A program made the position numbers and the translations under genes. A stretch of DNA of 64,000 bases from Protopterus annectens. Lineage: Eukaryota > Chordata > Ceratodontiformes > Protopteridae. Shown piece by piece: positions 36,026 through 45,609 of this stretch. A model generated the notes under the pieces. It did no database searches. It was not told where the DNA came from and saw only the letters and a program-made list of their open reading frames with translations. The stretch is taken from positions 694,907,894-694,971,893 of the forward strand of contig NC_056750.1 in assembly GCF_019279795.1 (NCBI RefSeq), read 5' to 3'. Position 1 is the stretch's first letter. Each line of letters begins with the position of its first letter.

Positions 36026-36840
36026 TTATTTGGTCAGCCAAGGAGCAGAATTGGCTTTGATTAATTTGTTTCTTAAAGGGGCTAGGAAGTTAAGAGTATT
36101 TAGGAAGATAGAGTTAAAATGTTCTACAGCATTGTCAAGGGGGAGAGTGTTTAGGATTTGCCAGTCAATTTGTTTGAAAGTGTTTGAGAAAATTGTGGGG
36201 ATGAAGTTGCTAAGATTACGAGTTTGAATGTAATGGTGCTGATATTGGGTGGAGTTAGCTGAGCGATGAAAGAAGGCAGGGAGATGGTCACTGAAGGTGT
36301 CAGGGATAGTGCCAGAGAGAATTATTTTGTTTGGATGGGAGACTAGAATCCAGTCTATGATGGACCCTGGGGGGTGGTTTTTGTTAGGACGAGTTGTTGA
36401 ATGGATTACTTGGGTGAAGTTGTATAGGTTAATGGATAGGGATGGGGAAGGCATGTTGATTTTATTCCAATCAATATTAACGTCGCCTAGAATGTAGGCT
36501 TCATATTTTATTTCAGTTGAGGCCCAGTGAAGAATATTTTCAAGGGTAGAGATGTTGTCGCCTGGGGAAATGTATAAGGAAATAATGCAGATATTCTTAT
36601 GTTTATTCAATTGGAGGAGACCTGCTGTTCAGAATTTTTGAATTGTGGGGTTGAGATTTGAAGAGGGATTAGGGAGAGAAGGTTAGAGTAGATTAGAGCA
36701 GAGCCTCCACCTTTCTTATTTAATCGGTCACTTCTGAGGATGTGGAAACCTGGAGGTAAGATTTCAGAGTCAGTAATATGGGGTTTAGCCAGGTTTCAGA
36801 GATGGCAAAGATGTCAGGTTGGTTGTGATTAATCCAAGCT
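36026..36840 (-). pseudogene. L2-like LINE endonuclease
   Basis: From 36840 down, one frame reads AWINHNQPDIFAISETWLNP (ISETWL is a conserved endonuclease block) and, after a shift, RSDRLNKKGGGSALIYSNL. The 194-residue frame at 36610-36026 continues with ICIISLYISPGDN, YILGDVNIDW (GD-N), GSIIDWILVSHPNKI and FSDHLPAFFHR (SDH), then LDNAVEHFNSIFLNTLNFL leading into the linker. The catalytic blocks are intact, but the frame is broken at about 36610 and again at 36026, so no full ORF2 remains. The extreme N-terminus is lost to 5' truncation. Confidence 0.85.
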
Positions 36841-36865
36841 TGTACTTGTTAACTTGTTAATAACT

Positions 36866-38018
36866 TGTTGCATTAGTTCGCAGTTGACATTTGAGTTCCT
36901 TAAATTCCAAAAAAATATGTATAGGACCCCCACTTTCACCTATGTCAACATGATCTATAATATATTTAAAATGATGGTCGCAAATTGGATTATATGTTTA
37001 GCTAAGGCATTCTTAGAGTCTTCTTTACGAATATCATATTGATGTTGCTATAGACTGGTTTTAAAGCTATTTTTTGTCTTACCTATGTAAAAACATGGGC
37101 ATTTCTGGCAAATACCCACATAAATAACCAGTTTTCTGTTATAGTTATATCTCTTTTTCAGTCTTATTGTACCAAAATGAGCTAAGTGGATTTCATTCTG
37201 CTCTAATATAAATTTATGTTGTGGGCAATGTCCACATTTACTCATTTTGCCACACAATTCATCATGTTTAAGTTTTTCTAACATGATTTTAATACTTACT
37301 TCCTTTTTATAAGATATATATGGACCCACCCCCACCAGTTTCTTATAATCTGGGTCGGTGTCAAAAACACACCAGTTTTTTGTAATAATTTCTCTAATAT
37401 TGCCATATTGCTTGTTAAATGTTAAAATCATTGCATTTGTATGATCCACTTAGCAGTATTATATGTTGTATTGCATTCTAAGGAAGTTAAACATTTTGTG
37501 CTAATCCGTGCTTGGACCTGGAACTGTGTTAGTGGTTGTGCCTTATAGTGCCTTGGCATACTCCTTGTGGACGTTTCCTTCTTGTTGCTGCCTTTTTTCT
37601 GGAGGTTTTGTTTATTTGCAGCTTCGTTGTTTCTTGTGTATTATATGTTGTATTCATACTGGTGTATCTATCTGAGCCCAGCAATGTTAGGAAGTGTCCA
37701 CTAGCTCTTTTCTGAGTTACCTCATTACCTATATTGTCTATAAACAGTGTGAGGTAGCCTCTACTAATCAACATCTTTTTGAGAATATTGGTCTGAACAA
37801 TATATTCATCATTATCTGATACCATTCTAGTAAGACGAACATATTGTCCCTTGACCAGGAACTTTTTTTGGTGCAGGGGGTGCTCACTCGTAAAATGTAA
37901 CAATGTATTAGAATACGTTGTTTTTCTATAAATAGTAGAGTTGAATATCCCTCTAGTTCTATCTTTAACAATAGTGACATCCAAGAAATTAATAGTCTCA
38001 GTACTTGTATGGACAGTG
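36866..38018 (-). pseudogene. PLE family A RT end and GIY-YIG domain (left arm)
   Basis: The frame at 38026-37529 covers the segment after the RT palm (EFTVHTSTETINFLDVTIV, RGIFNSTIYRKTTYSNTLL), the thumb-like region of Penelope RTs. The frame at 37449-37048 gives CGKMSKCGHCPQHKFIL (Cys-rich motif before the endonuclease) and LVIYVGICQKCPCFYIGKT, the GIY-YIG core. The remainder, up to 36866, is in other frames. In Penelope-like elements this nuclease makes the nick used for priming. A frameshift near 37500 separates the two frames. It is interrupted by the MITE at 38028. Confidence 0.85.
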
Positions 38019-38027
38019 AACTCCAAA

Positions 38028-38662
38028 GGGTCTATATAAAAAACATGAATGTTTACTTACCCGAATACCAAAACGCTGACACGTCTTCATCAAACTGCAA
38101 AAACATTGATTGTCCTGAAGCGAGAAATCCAAAACATCGAATAGTCATGGTTGGCCCTTCTGCGGTATAGCTCTGTAAGGTAAGTAATTGTGCGATAGTT
38201 ACGGACCTTAGGGTTAGGGTGCAGGTTAAGGTAAGTGCATAGATGATAACGTATGTTAGATTTAGTGTAGGGTTAGAAGTAGGGTTTTATTAAGTGTATG
38301 TGAGTGGATTATTTAGTTTGTTTGGGTATAGCTTTTTAAGTTAAGTGTGCGATAGTTACGGACCTTAGGGTTAAGGTGCAGGTTAAGTTAAGTGCTTACA
38401 TGGTGATACATGTAAGATTTAGTGTAGGGATAGAAGTAGGGTTTAGTTTAGGGTTAGAAGTAGGGTTTTGGTTAGTGTATATATGTGGTTTATTTAGTTT
38501 ATTTGTGTAGGTAGTATGTAGCGGGCAGTGGGATGGTACAACTATGACATCTCCAGTTTTTGAATTTCGCAGTTTAGGGCATTTGGTGTATTTGCGGTTT
38601 GCGGAATGTGTCGGCGTTTAGGTGTTCGGGTAAATAAACATTTGCGTTTTTAATATAGATCC
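38028..38662. mobile_element. TTAGGG-rich MITE, 9-bp TSD, nested in the PLE
   Basis: AACTCCAAA at 38019-38027 and 38663-38671 is a perfect 9-bp TSD. The plus arm of the PLE has the unfilled site (near 42412). The ends are inverted repeats of about 50 bp: GGGTCTATATAAAAAACATG on the left, and on the right TTTAATATAGATCC preceded by TTCGGGTAAATAAACATTTG. The 635-bp element has no coding capacity. Its interior carries repeated GTTAGGGTGCAGGTTAAG and TAGGGTTAGAAGTAGGG units. Ends and TSD length match the elements at 4565 and 54456. Confidence 0.92.
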
Positions 38663-38671
38663 AACTCCAAA

Positions 38672-39682
38672 AATGTGGTGAAACACATGCAGTTAAAAAA
38701 CTCATTTAGTTTTTCAGCACTACCTTTCCAAAAAATAATAATATCGTCCAGCTATCTACCATAAAGTGTCCAGTATTGGGCATATGATGAAATGATAACA
38801 AATTCCATTTCCCAATATGCCAGGACTGTATTTGCAAAAATGGGGGCACACACTGCCCCCATAGCTACTCCTCTACACTGTTTAAATATTTGATGTTCAA
38901 ATGTAATGAAGTTATTCTCTAGGACCACATCCATAAGTGTTCTCATGGTAAGAATCTGATCATGGTTCAGGTTTGTGTTATGGCATAAAAAGGTGTAAAA
39001 CCACTCAATACCCATGTGGTGTGGAATAACAGAGTACAAATCCTTAATATCTATGGTGACAAAAATAAGGGTGTCACTATATAGCTCATTAGAGACTTTA
39101 CATAGGAAATCCCATGAGTCCTTCATACAATAATTATAATTCTTTATTATGTCTTTCAGTTCTAGCTCAATATATTTGGCTACTGTAGAAGTTTTTGATG
39201 CCTTAGCATCCACTATAGGTCTAAAAGGTGGGTCCATAAGGCCCTTATGAATTTTTGGGTATTTAACCTGCAAAAGGTTGAATTCAGTGATATTAATTTG
39301 GTTGTTCAACAATAGCTCTTCAAGCAACACATCAATTTTTTGATAAGCAATATTTAGTTCATTTACACTTGCTTCACTATATGTCTCTGAATATGACATG
39401 GTAAACATATTATTTTTATAATAATTGCAGTTAAAATAACCTGGTCTGCCCTTATTTGGTTTCATTACCCGTAACTGCTTATTATCACAAATACGTTTAA
39501 GTGTCATATATTCTGAACAAGTTAAATTGTTAGCATCATGTTTCTGTTACTTAATGTTCAAAAACAATTTCCTGATTTCAAACTTGCATAATTTCTCGTA
39601 TACAGACACAATGGGATGCAACGCAGGGTTAAAGGTGCTGGGTTTTAGTTATCTGCTATCAACCAATGTTCTTGTATCGTAT
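38672..39682 (-). pseudogene. PLE family A reverse transcriptase (left arm)
   Basis: The 251-residue frame at 39507-38752 carries Penelope-type RT blocks: VKYPKIHKGLMDPPFRPIV, FVTIDIKDLYSVIPHHMGI (first catalytic Asp) and QCRGVAMGAVCAPIFANTV. It ends at a TAG immediately before LDDII, the second catalytic box. The plus arm has the same TAG at the same place. The N-terminal portion runs in another frame to 39682, where the arm stops at the junction with the plus arm. Family B reads VRYLDDILI here, so the stop replaces Tyr. Confidence 0.9.
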
Positions 39683-40100
39683 GCATTTATTTATTTACAT
39701 TATTATTATATTTATATAATATTATTTATTATTTATTTACATATATAAGAATGTATTTAGTAGTGGCTTTTTAGTTATCTTAGCAATATTATATGTAAAT
39801 ATGTGTTTGTGTATCTTAGCAGTGTGGAAGTATGCAATAAATGTATATGAAAATGCACGTGGTACTAACTGCAGATGTAATATATCTTTAAATGTTGGTT
39901 TCAAACTGAGGCAAGTTTTATCACATGATTTTTAGTGCATATATAAATGAGTTGGCCATGACGGTTCAAGTTTTTAAGTTTTTATTCTGAGGAAGTTTAT
40001 ATTTTATAAACGAAAGCGCTAAATAAATACTTGGGAGTAGATCAGTTTGCCTTCATTTGTGTTACTTCTACAGTTTGTGTTGTGGAAGTTTTGAGGTTTG
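39683..40100 (+). repeat. PLE family A 5' terminal repeat (plus arm)
   Basis: From ATGCATTTATTTATTT to TTACTTCTACAGTTTG the sequence matches the 3' repeat at 43528-43882 and, inverted, 32919-33530. It includes the conserved TAACTGCAGATGTAATATAT, TTTCAAACTGAGGCAAG, TCACATGATTTTTAGTGC and the hammerhead. An AT-rich expansion lies at 39695-39745. PLE terminal repeats (pLTRs) of this kind typically precede the coding part. Confidence 0.85.
39976..40033 (+). ncRNA. Hammerhead ribozyme, plus-arm 5' terminal repeat
   Basis: Stem I AAGTTTTTATT (39976-39986) pairs with AATAAATACTT (40022-40032), one U-U mismatch. The core is CTGAGGA (39987-39993), A, stem II GTTTATA/TATAAAC (seven perfect pairs, UUU loop), GAAA (40012-40015), a two-pair stem III AG/CU with a CG loop, and the cleavage site after A 40021. 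All core positions fit the hammerhead consensus. This is the best-preserved of the motifs in the window. Confidence 0.88.
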
Positions 40101-40122
40101 TTTTAGTATAGAAGGCACTGAG

Positions 40123-40674
40123 GAATTTGATCCTAGATTCCCACCTACTTGGCTTACTTTGTTTAATGAACTGAGTAAATCTGTGGCTAACTTAACTTAT
40201 TTGGCTGAGTAGCTTATGGAGCAGAATTCTCAACCTAATGTTTCAAGAAGCACTGGGTGAGTGAACTTCAGTGAGTGTGTCAGAATGGAATCTCAGGCTA
40301 CTAATTCTAGCCAATCAGCTTTGGAGAATTTGCATACAGGACGTAATGACGTCATTGCGACAATGGGATCTTTGTATAATGGTAATTTTACCCTTTCACA
40401 GCGGCTTAATTGTGGAGATACATTCATTTTTCAAAATAATGCTGCTGAGAATAATTCAGGAACCATGGACCAACAAATACAACATTTGGAGAACTGCACT
40501 TTCAGGTATAGAAAATTCCAGTTAGAAAATCAATATCTTAATGAATGCATATGTTTAAAACTAGTCCCAAAAGGCCTAGGTATGTGGAAGTTTCCCACTG
40601 GCCTGATTAGGGACTCACTTTTACATCGTGAACTTATACAACTATTTAACAAGCATGGTTGTGAACTATTGTAG
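40123..40674 (+). pseudogene. PLE family A N-terminal region
   Basis: Broken frames read FDPRFPPTWLTLFNELSKSV, then the 137-residue frame 40261-40674 with QIQHLENCTFRYRKFQLENQ, LKLVPKGLGMWKFPTGLIRD and HRELIQLFNKHGCELL. The last part has a clear counterpart in family B (49241-49531: RLGIVPKGLCIWHYPSGLVA, FHKELLDLLNKHEMEY). It is the poorly characterised region before the RT in Penelope-like proteins and may form a coiled coil. Stops at about 40210 and 40256 and after 40674 interrupt it. There is no counterpart in the left arm, which begins further downstream in the coding order. Confidence 0.7.
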
Positions 40675-41111
40675 TGTCTTATTAATGACAACATTAGGAA
40701 AATGGATGAACAACTTGTTACTATTTAAAAAATAGAAATATACAGAATGATTTACTTTTTGATATCAAGAAGGCTGACTATTGTGGATTGTTTTCAAGAG
40801 TAGACAAATCCCTTCATGATTTAGAAAACAAAAAAAATAAAACTTAGTAGAGATAAAAAGGAATATGAACAGGGGGAGGGATATCCCCAGCCCCCTTTGG
40901 GATAACAACCTTTTACTATTTCATATAATGACAATTATTATCTTGAAGATGAATCTAACATTGAATTTAACAACGATGACCATACAGCCTTATCCACTTT
41001 ATCCCAGGCCCCTCTGAGGAAGTTGGAACAACTGAGAAACCAGAGAGGAGCAGTTTATTACAACAGCAGCAATTTCAACTATGGTGGACAGAGGGGGAAT
41101 GGACAGGGGAG

Positions 41112-42380
41112 ATGGAGGGGGAGAACATGGATTACTTACAACAACAGCTGCAACAATTACACAAACTAATAGATTTTATTTGTGACACTCCCCCACCTTG
41201 TACTATCCTATATAACAACAAGCGTGACTTTAAGATTTACAATTACAGTGGTGCCTCTTTGGACAGTAACAAAGCTAACATTTTTGAAAAGGGTCTTTCC
41301 TTTGCACCAGCTCGTAATGCTATGTTAGATGATGTTCTTATTATCTTAAAATTATTTACTAGAAAGTTAAATTTTGTTTTCTTTTTTAAAGATTCTGATA
41401 TGACAACATTGGTTGATAGCAGATATGTAAAACCCAGCACCTTTAACCATGTGTTCCACCCTGTTGTGTTTGTATATGAGAAGTTATGCAAGTTTGAAAT
41501 CAGGAAATTGTTTTTGAATATTAAGCAACAGAAACATGATGCTAACAATATAACTTATTCAGAATATATGACACTTAAAGATATTTGTGATAATAAACAG
41601 TTTCAGGTAATGAAATCTGATAAGGGTGGAGGCCTGGTTATTTTTAACAGCAATTATTATAAAAATAAGATGTTTACCATGTTATATTCAAAGACATATA
41701 GTGAAGCAAGTGTGAATGAACTAAATATTGTTTATCCAAAAATTGACATGTTGCTTGAAGAGCTATTGTTGAACAACCAAATGAACATCATTGAATTGAA
41801 CTGTTTGCAGGTCAAATACCCAAAAATTCATAAGGGCCTTATGAACTCACCTTTTAAACCTATAGTGGATGCTAAGGCATCAAAAACTTTTACAGTAGCC
41901 AAATATATTGAGCTAGCACTGAAAGACATAATAAAGAATTATAGTTATTGTATCAAGGACTCATGGGATTTCCTATGTAAAGTCTCTAATGAGCTATATA
42001 GTGACACCCTTAATTTTGTCACCATAGATATTAAGGATTTGTACTCTGTTATTCCACACCACATGGGTATTGAATGGTTTTACACCTTCTCATGCCATAA
42101 CACAACCCTGAACCATGATCAGATTCTTACCATCAGGACACTTATGGACGTGGTCCTAGAGAATAACTTCCTTACATTTGAACATCAAATATTTAAACAG
42201 TGTAGAGGGGTAGCTATGGGGGCAGTGTGTGCCCCCATTTTTGCAAATACAGTCCTGGCATATTGGGAAACAGAATTTGTCATCATTTCATCATATGCCC
42301 AATACTGGACACTTTATGGTAGATAGCTGGACGATATTATTTTTTGGAAAGGTAGTGCCAAAAAACTAAATGAGTTTTTT
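41112..42380 (+). pseudogene. PLE family A reverse transcriptase (plus arm)
   Basis: The longest open frame in the window (404 codons) starts with LDYLQQQLQQLHKL-like Gln-rich text and includes GLSFAPARNAMLDDVLIILK, QVMKSDKGGGLVIFNSNYY (the Penelope K-D-KGGG-V block), VKYPKIHKGLMNSPFKPIV, FVTIDIKDLYSVIPHHMGI and QCRGVAMGAVCAPIFANTV. It ends YWTLYGR followed by TAG, directly before LDDIIFWKG. Apart from that TAG the RT frame is open through the catalytic box. The ATG at 41112 is merely the first in the open stretch; coding similarity begins further upstream. Confidence 0.92.
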
Positions 42381-42386
42381 AACTGC

Positions 42387-43330
42387 ATGCGTGGCACCAC
42401 AATATTTTTGGAGTTCACTATCCATACAAGTACTGAGACTATTAATTTCTTGGATGTCACTATTGTTAACGATAGAACTAGAGGGATATTCATCTCTACT
42501 ATTTATAGAAAACCAATGTATTCTAATACATTATTACATTTTATGAGTGGGCACCCCGTGCACCAAAAAAACATTCCTGGTCAAGGGACAATATGTTCGT
42601 CTTGCTATAATAGTATCCGATAATGATGAATATGTTTTTCAGACCAATATTCTCAAAAAGATGTTCATTAGTAGAGGCTACCTCACACTGTTTACAGACA
42701 ACATAGGTAATGAGGTAACTCAGAAAAGAGCTAGTGGACACTTCCTAACATTGCTAGGATCAGATACACACCAGTATGAATACTTCATCTAATACTGCTA
42801 AGTGGATCATACAGATGCATTGATTTTAACATTTAACAAGCAATATGGTAATATTATTGAAATTATTACAAAAAAATTGTGCGTTTTTGACACCGACCCA
42901 GATTACAAGAAATCGGTGGGGGGTGGGCCCACATATATCTTATAAAAAGGGACTAAATATTAAAATCATGTTAGAAAAACCTAAATATGATGAACTGTGT
43001 GGAAGAATGAGTAAATGTGGGCATTGAGCAGAATGAAATCCACTTAGCTCATTTTGGTACAATAAGGCTGAAAAACAGATATAACTATAACAACAAACTG
43101 GTTATTTATATGAGTATTTGCCAAAAAATGCCCATGTTTTTACATAGGTAAGACAAAAAAATAGCTTTAAAACGAGAATGTATCAACACCAATATTAATA
43201 AAAAAAAAGACTCTAGCAATGCCTTAGCTGAACATATAATCCAATTTGCGACCATCATTTTAAATATATTATTTTAGATCATGTTGACATAGGTGAAAGT
43301 GGGGTCCTATAGATGATTTTTTGGATTTTA
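42387..43330 (+). pseudogene. PLE family A thumb and GIY-YIG domain (plus arm)
   Basis: Frames at 42387-42623 (LEFTIHTSTETINFLDVTIV) and 42547-42792 continue the post-palm region. 42845-43027 has GRMSKCGH, the first half of the Cys motif; about 45 bp present in the left arm (the PQHKFIL part) are deleted here. Around 43090-43150 LVIYMSICQK then MPMF in shifted frames are the GIY-YIG core. 43200-43330 gives SSNALAEHIIQF and DHVDIGESG, the C-terminal helix region. At least four frame breaks. It is more decayed than the left arm in this region. Confidence 0.85.
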
Positions 43331-43479
43331 AGGAAATCAAATGTCAACTGTGAACTAACGCAACAAGTTATTCAGGACTAAAATGGTGTGGTTTCCATGA
43401 GTCCTGTTTTGAGACTGAAAGCTAAGTTTGCTGTCTAGGTATAATTATGTTCATGGGGCATACACTGTGTTAAAGTCAG

Positions 43480-43882
43480 CATTTTTTTGTATATTATACA
43501 TGTTATAGGTAGCATGATAGCTAGATTCACATATGCATTTATTTACATATATAAGAATGTATTTACTAGTGTATTTTTAGTTATCTTAGCAATATTATAT
43601 GCACATTTGTGTTTGTGTACCTTAGCAGTGTGGAAGTATACAATGAGTGTATATGACAATGCATGTGTTACTAACTGCAGATGTAATATATCTTTAAATG
43701 CCGGTTTCAAACTGAGGCAAGTTTTATCACATGATTTTTAGTGCATATATAACTGAGTTGGCCATGACGGTTCAAGTTCTTGTTTTTATTCTGAAGAAGT
43801 TTGTATTTTATACACGAAAGCATTAAATAAATACTTGAGAATGGATTAGTTTGCCTTTTGCCTTCATTTGTGTTACTTCTGC
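43480..43882 (+). repeat. PLE family A 3' terminal repeat (plus arm)
   Basis: This repeats the sequence of 39683-40080 with few changes and ends at TTACTTCTGC before the right TSD. It is about 30 bp shorter at the outer end than the left terminal repeat. Confidence 0.85.
43779..43837 (+). ncRNA. Hammerhead ribozyme, plus-arm 3' terminal repeat
   Basis: CTGAAGA (43791-43797), A, stem II GTTTGTA/TATACAC (one mismatch, one G-U), GAAA (43816-43819), stem III AG/UU with a CA loop, cleavage after A 43825. Stem I TTGTTTTTATT with AATAAATACTTG is partly mismatched. The variable core base N7 is A here and G in the other two copies, as the consensus allows. Relative to the 5' copy, one stem II base changes from A-U to G-U. 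Confidence 0.82.
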
Positions 43883-43896
43883 ATTTTACTTTACAT

Positions 43897-45335
43897 GTTC
43901 AACAGGGCTAGAGCACTGGAGGGGTGGTCAGGCTATTCCCCTGGCAAAAGTTTAAACAGTGATCCATGGTCATTTTCAGTAACGAGAGTTTTACCTGTAT
44001 TTTAAGAAAATATATAGATCTGTTGCACTTTGAATCATTCACCCTTCCTGATGTCTGTGATAGTGATGCTTACAATTCTTTGAATTTAATTTTGGTTTAC
44101 CTGACATAGTGTTATGCTTATTTTTAGTATCTACCCAAGTGCAACTCTGTCTTAGAGTTTCTCTTGCTCTCTTTCCTTCTCTTCTGCATTGCAGTCTGCT
44201 CTTAACTTTCATCAGTACCAAAAAAGGGAAATGCATTTAGCAGCACTCTATAGGCCCTGCTAGTTCTTCTTCTTAGCTTCTTAAAAATCAACATAAATAA
44301 TTTTGTAATAATTTCTGATTCCCTCTTGCCTTTTGACATTATCATTACTGTACTAAACACAATTCCCCATTGAAATGTTAGGACTCACAAAAAAGGCCAA
44401 GAATATACAACAGTGAATTTCAAACATTGCTTTTTCTCCTTTAAACTTTATATACCGAATATGAGATTGTGATACCTGAGAAAAAAGCAAATGTTCTTAT
44501 AAATGGCAGTCTTTGTCTTTAAATATGCAAGTCCACATTTTCAGTCTTTCAGTCTCCACACTGCAGTCTCAGCACCATGAGCCTCAGCAATTCAAACAGT
44601 TACCTCTAACCACAGTTATAAACAAAAAAAGCTATTACACTCTTGCAAGAAATCAAGAAGGAATACTTTTTGTCCAATGAAATTGACTATTTAATACAGT
44701 AAAATTCAGCATAGCAAATTAATTAGTTTCTGTGAGATATGTATCTACCCATTTCAGTCAACATTAGTCCAATGTTCATCTTGCCTATCATGAGAATGGT
44801 AGCTGTTGAAAAGGAAGATGAAAAGCTGAGCTTTATGCTAATGTATACTGTATCTATTCAGTATTGTCAAGTCACGTTTGATTCTTGTAGTGAAACTGTG
44901 GATGCCCCCCTCAATTTACAGAGATTAGTAGACACGAATAACAATAGCTAGGGTGGGGTAAAGGGGACAGTTCCCAAGGATACAAAGTGTGGGGGTAACA
45001 CCTGGTCAATCCAGACACTCTTTATTACATACTGGCATTTATAAATAAATGCTGGTATTGCATCTGTGGTCAAAAATGAACTGCAGTAGTGTTCCATATG
45101 TGGTAGAATACTACAGTTCAATTCTGGACTGAGGAATTGCACTGAGTGCAAAAACTAATAGCTATACCTCTGTTGAAAGACTTTTCTTTCATATGAATGA
45201 AACACTGACACACACTCACAAACTGACAGATAGATCAAGCTATCCACTTATGCTGTGCTGATGAGGTCAATAAAAAGACCAATGCATGCATGTCAGATAC
45301 TAGTGGGGTTTGGCTTTATTAGCCTGAATGTAACC
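43897..45335. other. Unassigned spacer
   Basis: No recognisable gene or repeat; right flank of composite A. Confidence 0.45.
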
Positions 45336-45339
45336 TTTG

Positions 45340-45604
45340 GGGTTAGGTTATGGCATAATGGTTAAGGTGTTTACCTTACAGGCAAGAGGTACATGGTTTG
45401 ATTCTCACCAAGGGAAAATTGGCTGGGCTTATAATGGTCCAAAAGGAAAACTAGCCTATGAACCTGTTAGAAACATCATTCCACTTATCACATATCTTTG
45501 GGATATGGAAGGCAACTTGAGCACTAGGAGAAAATCCATATCAATTTTAAGAGGGGATGTAGACTCCACACAGAAGGCATTATATGTTAATAAAAAATAA
45601 AATT
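45340..45604 (+). mobile_element. tRNA-derived SINE
   Basis: TGGCATAATGG (A box, 45351-45361) and GGTTTGATTCTC (B box, 45395-45406) are spaced 34 bp apart, as in tRNA genes. The head TTAGGTTATGGCATAATGG is tRNA-like. The body (GGCTGGGCTTATAATGG, AAAACTAGCCTATGAACC) matches the SINE at 30735. The end has an A-rich tail AATAAAAAATAAAATTAAAT. TSDs could not be defined. Confidence 0.75.
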
Positions 45605-45609
45605 AAATA

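Larger units (their letters stand above)
33699..36858 (-). mobile_element. L2-like LINE nested in the PLE, 7-bp TSD
   Basis: AATAACT at 33692-33698 and 36859-36865 flanks the element. The plus arm of the PLE reads AACAAGTTATTCAGG at the same place without interruption. On the minus strand the order is endonuclease, RT, C-terminal domain, then a 3' end CCCCGGTAATCAAAC followed by a (TAAA)n-like tail (33735-33699). It is 3.16 kb and 5'-truncated within the endonuclease N-terminus. It belongs to the same family as the LINE at 3120-5965 and is better preserved. The tail and truncation are typical of target-primed insertion. Confidence 0.9.
32905..43896. mobile_element. PLE composite A: head-to-head pair with 14-bp TSD
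   Basis: ATTTTGCTTTACAT (32905-32918) and ATTTTACTTTACAT (43883-43896) flank the unit, a 14-bp TSD with one mismatch. The left arm is a minus-strand PLE reading 39682 down to 32919. The right arm is a plus-strand PLE (39683-43882) with a terminal repeat at each end. Both outer ends are PLE 3' ends. The left arm lacks its N-terminal coding part. Three later insertions sit in the left arm: SINE 33196-33426, LINE 33699-36858, MITE 38028-38662. The arms are close in sequence and share an in-frame stop before the RT active site, so they derive from one source copy. Confidence 0.9.

Noticed and set aside
38080-38095. TTGATGAAG followed by a GAC/GTC hairpin on the minus strand, like a hammerhead
   Set aside because: C3 is U, GAAA is missing, and it lies in a MITE terminal region, so chance is likelier.
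45351-45406. Possible functional tRNA gene
   Set aside because: A and B boxes are present but no cloverleaf was evident, and the sequence continues into a SINE body shared with 30735.
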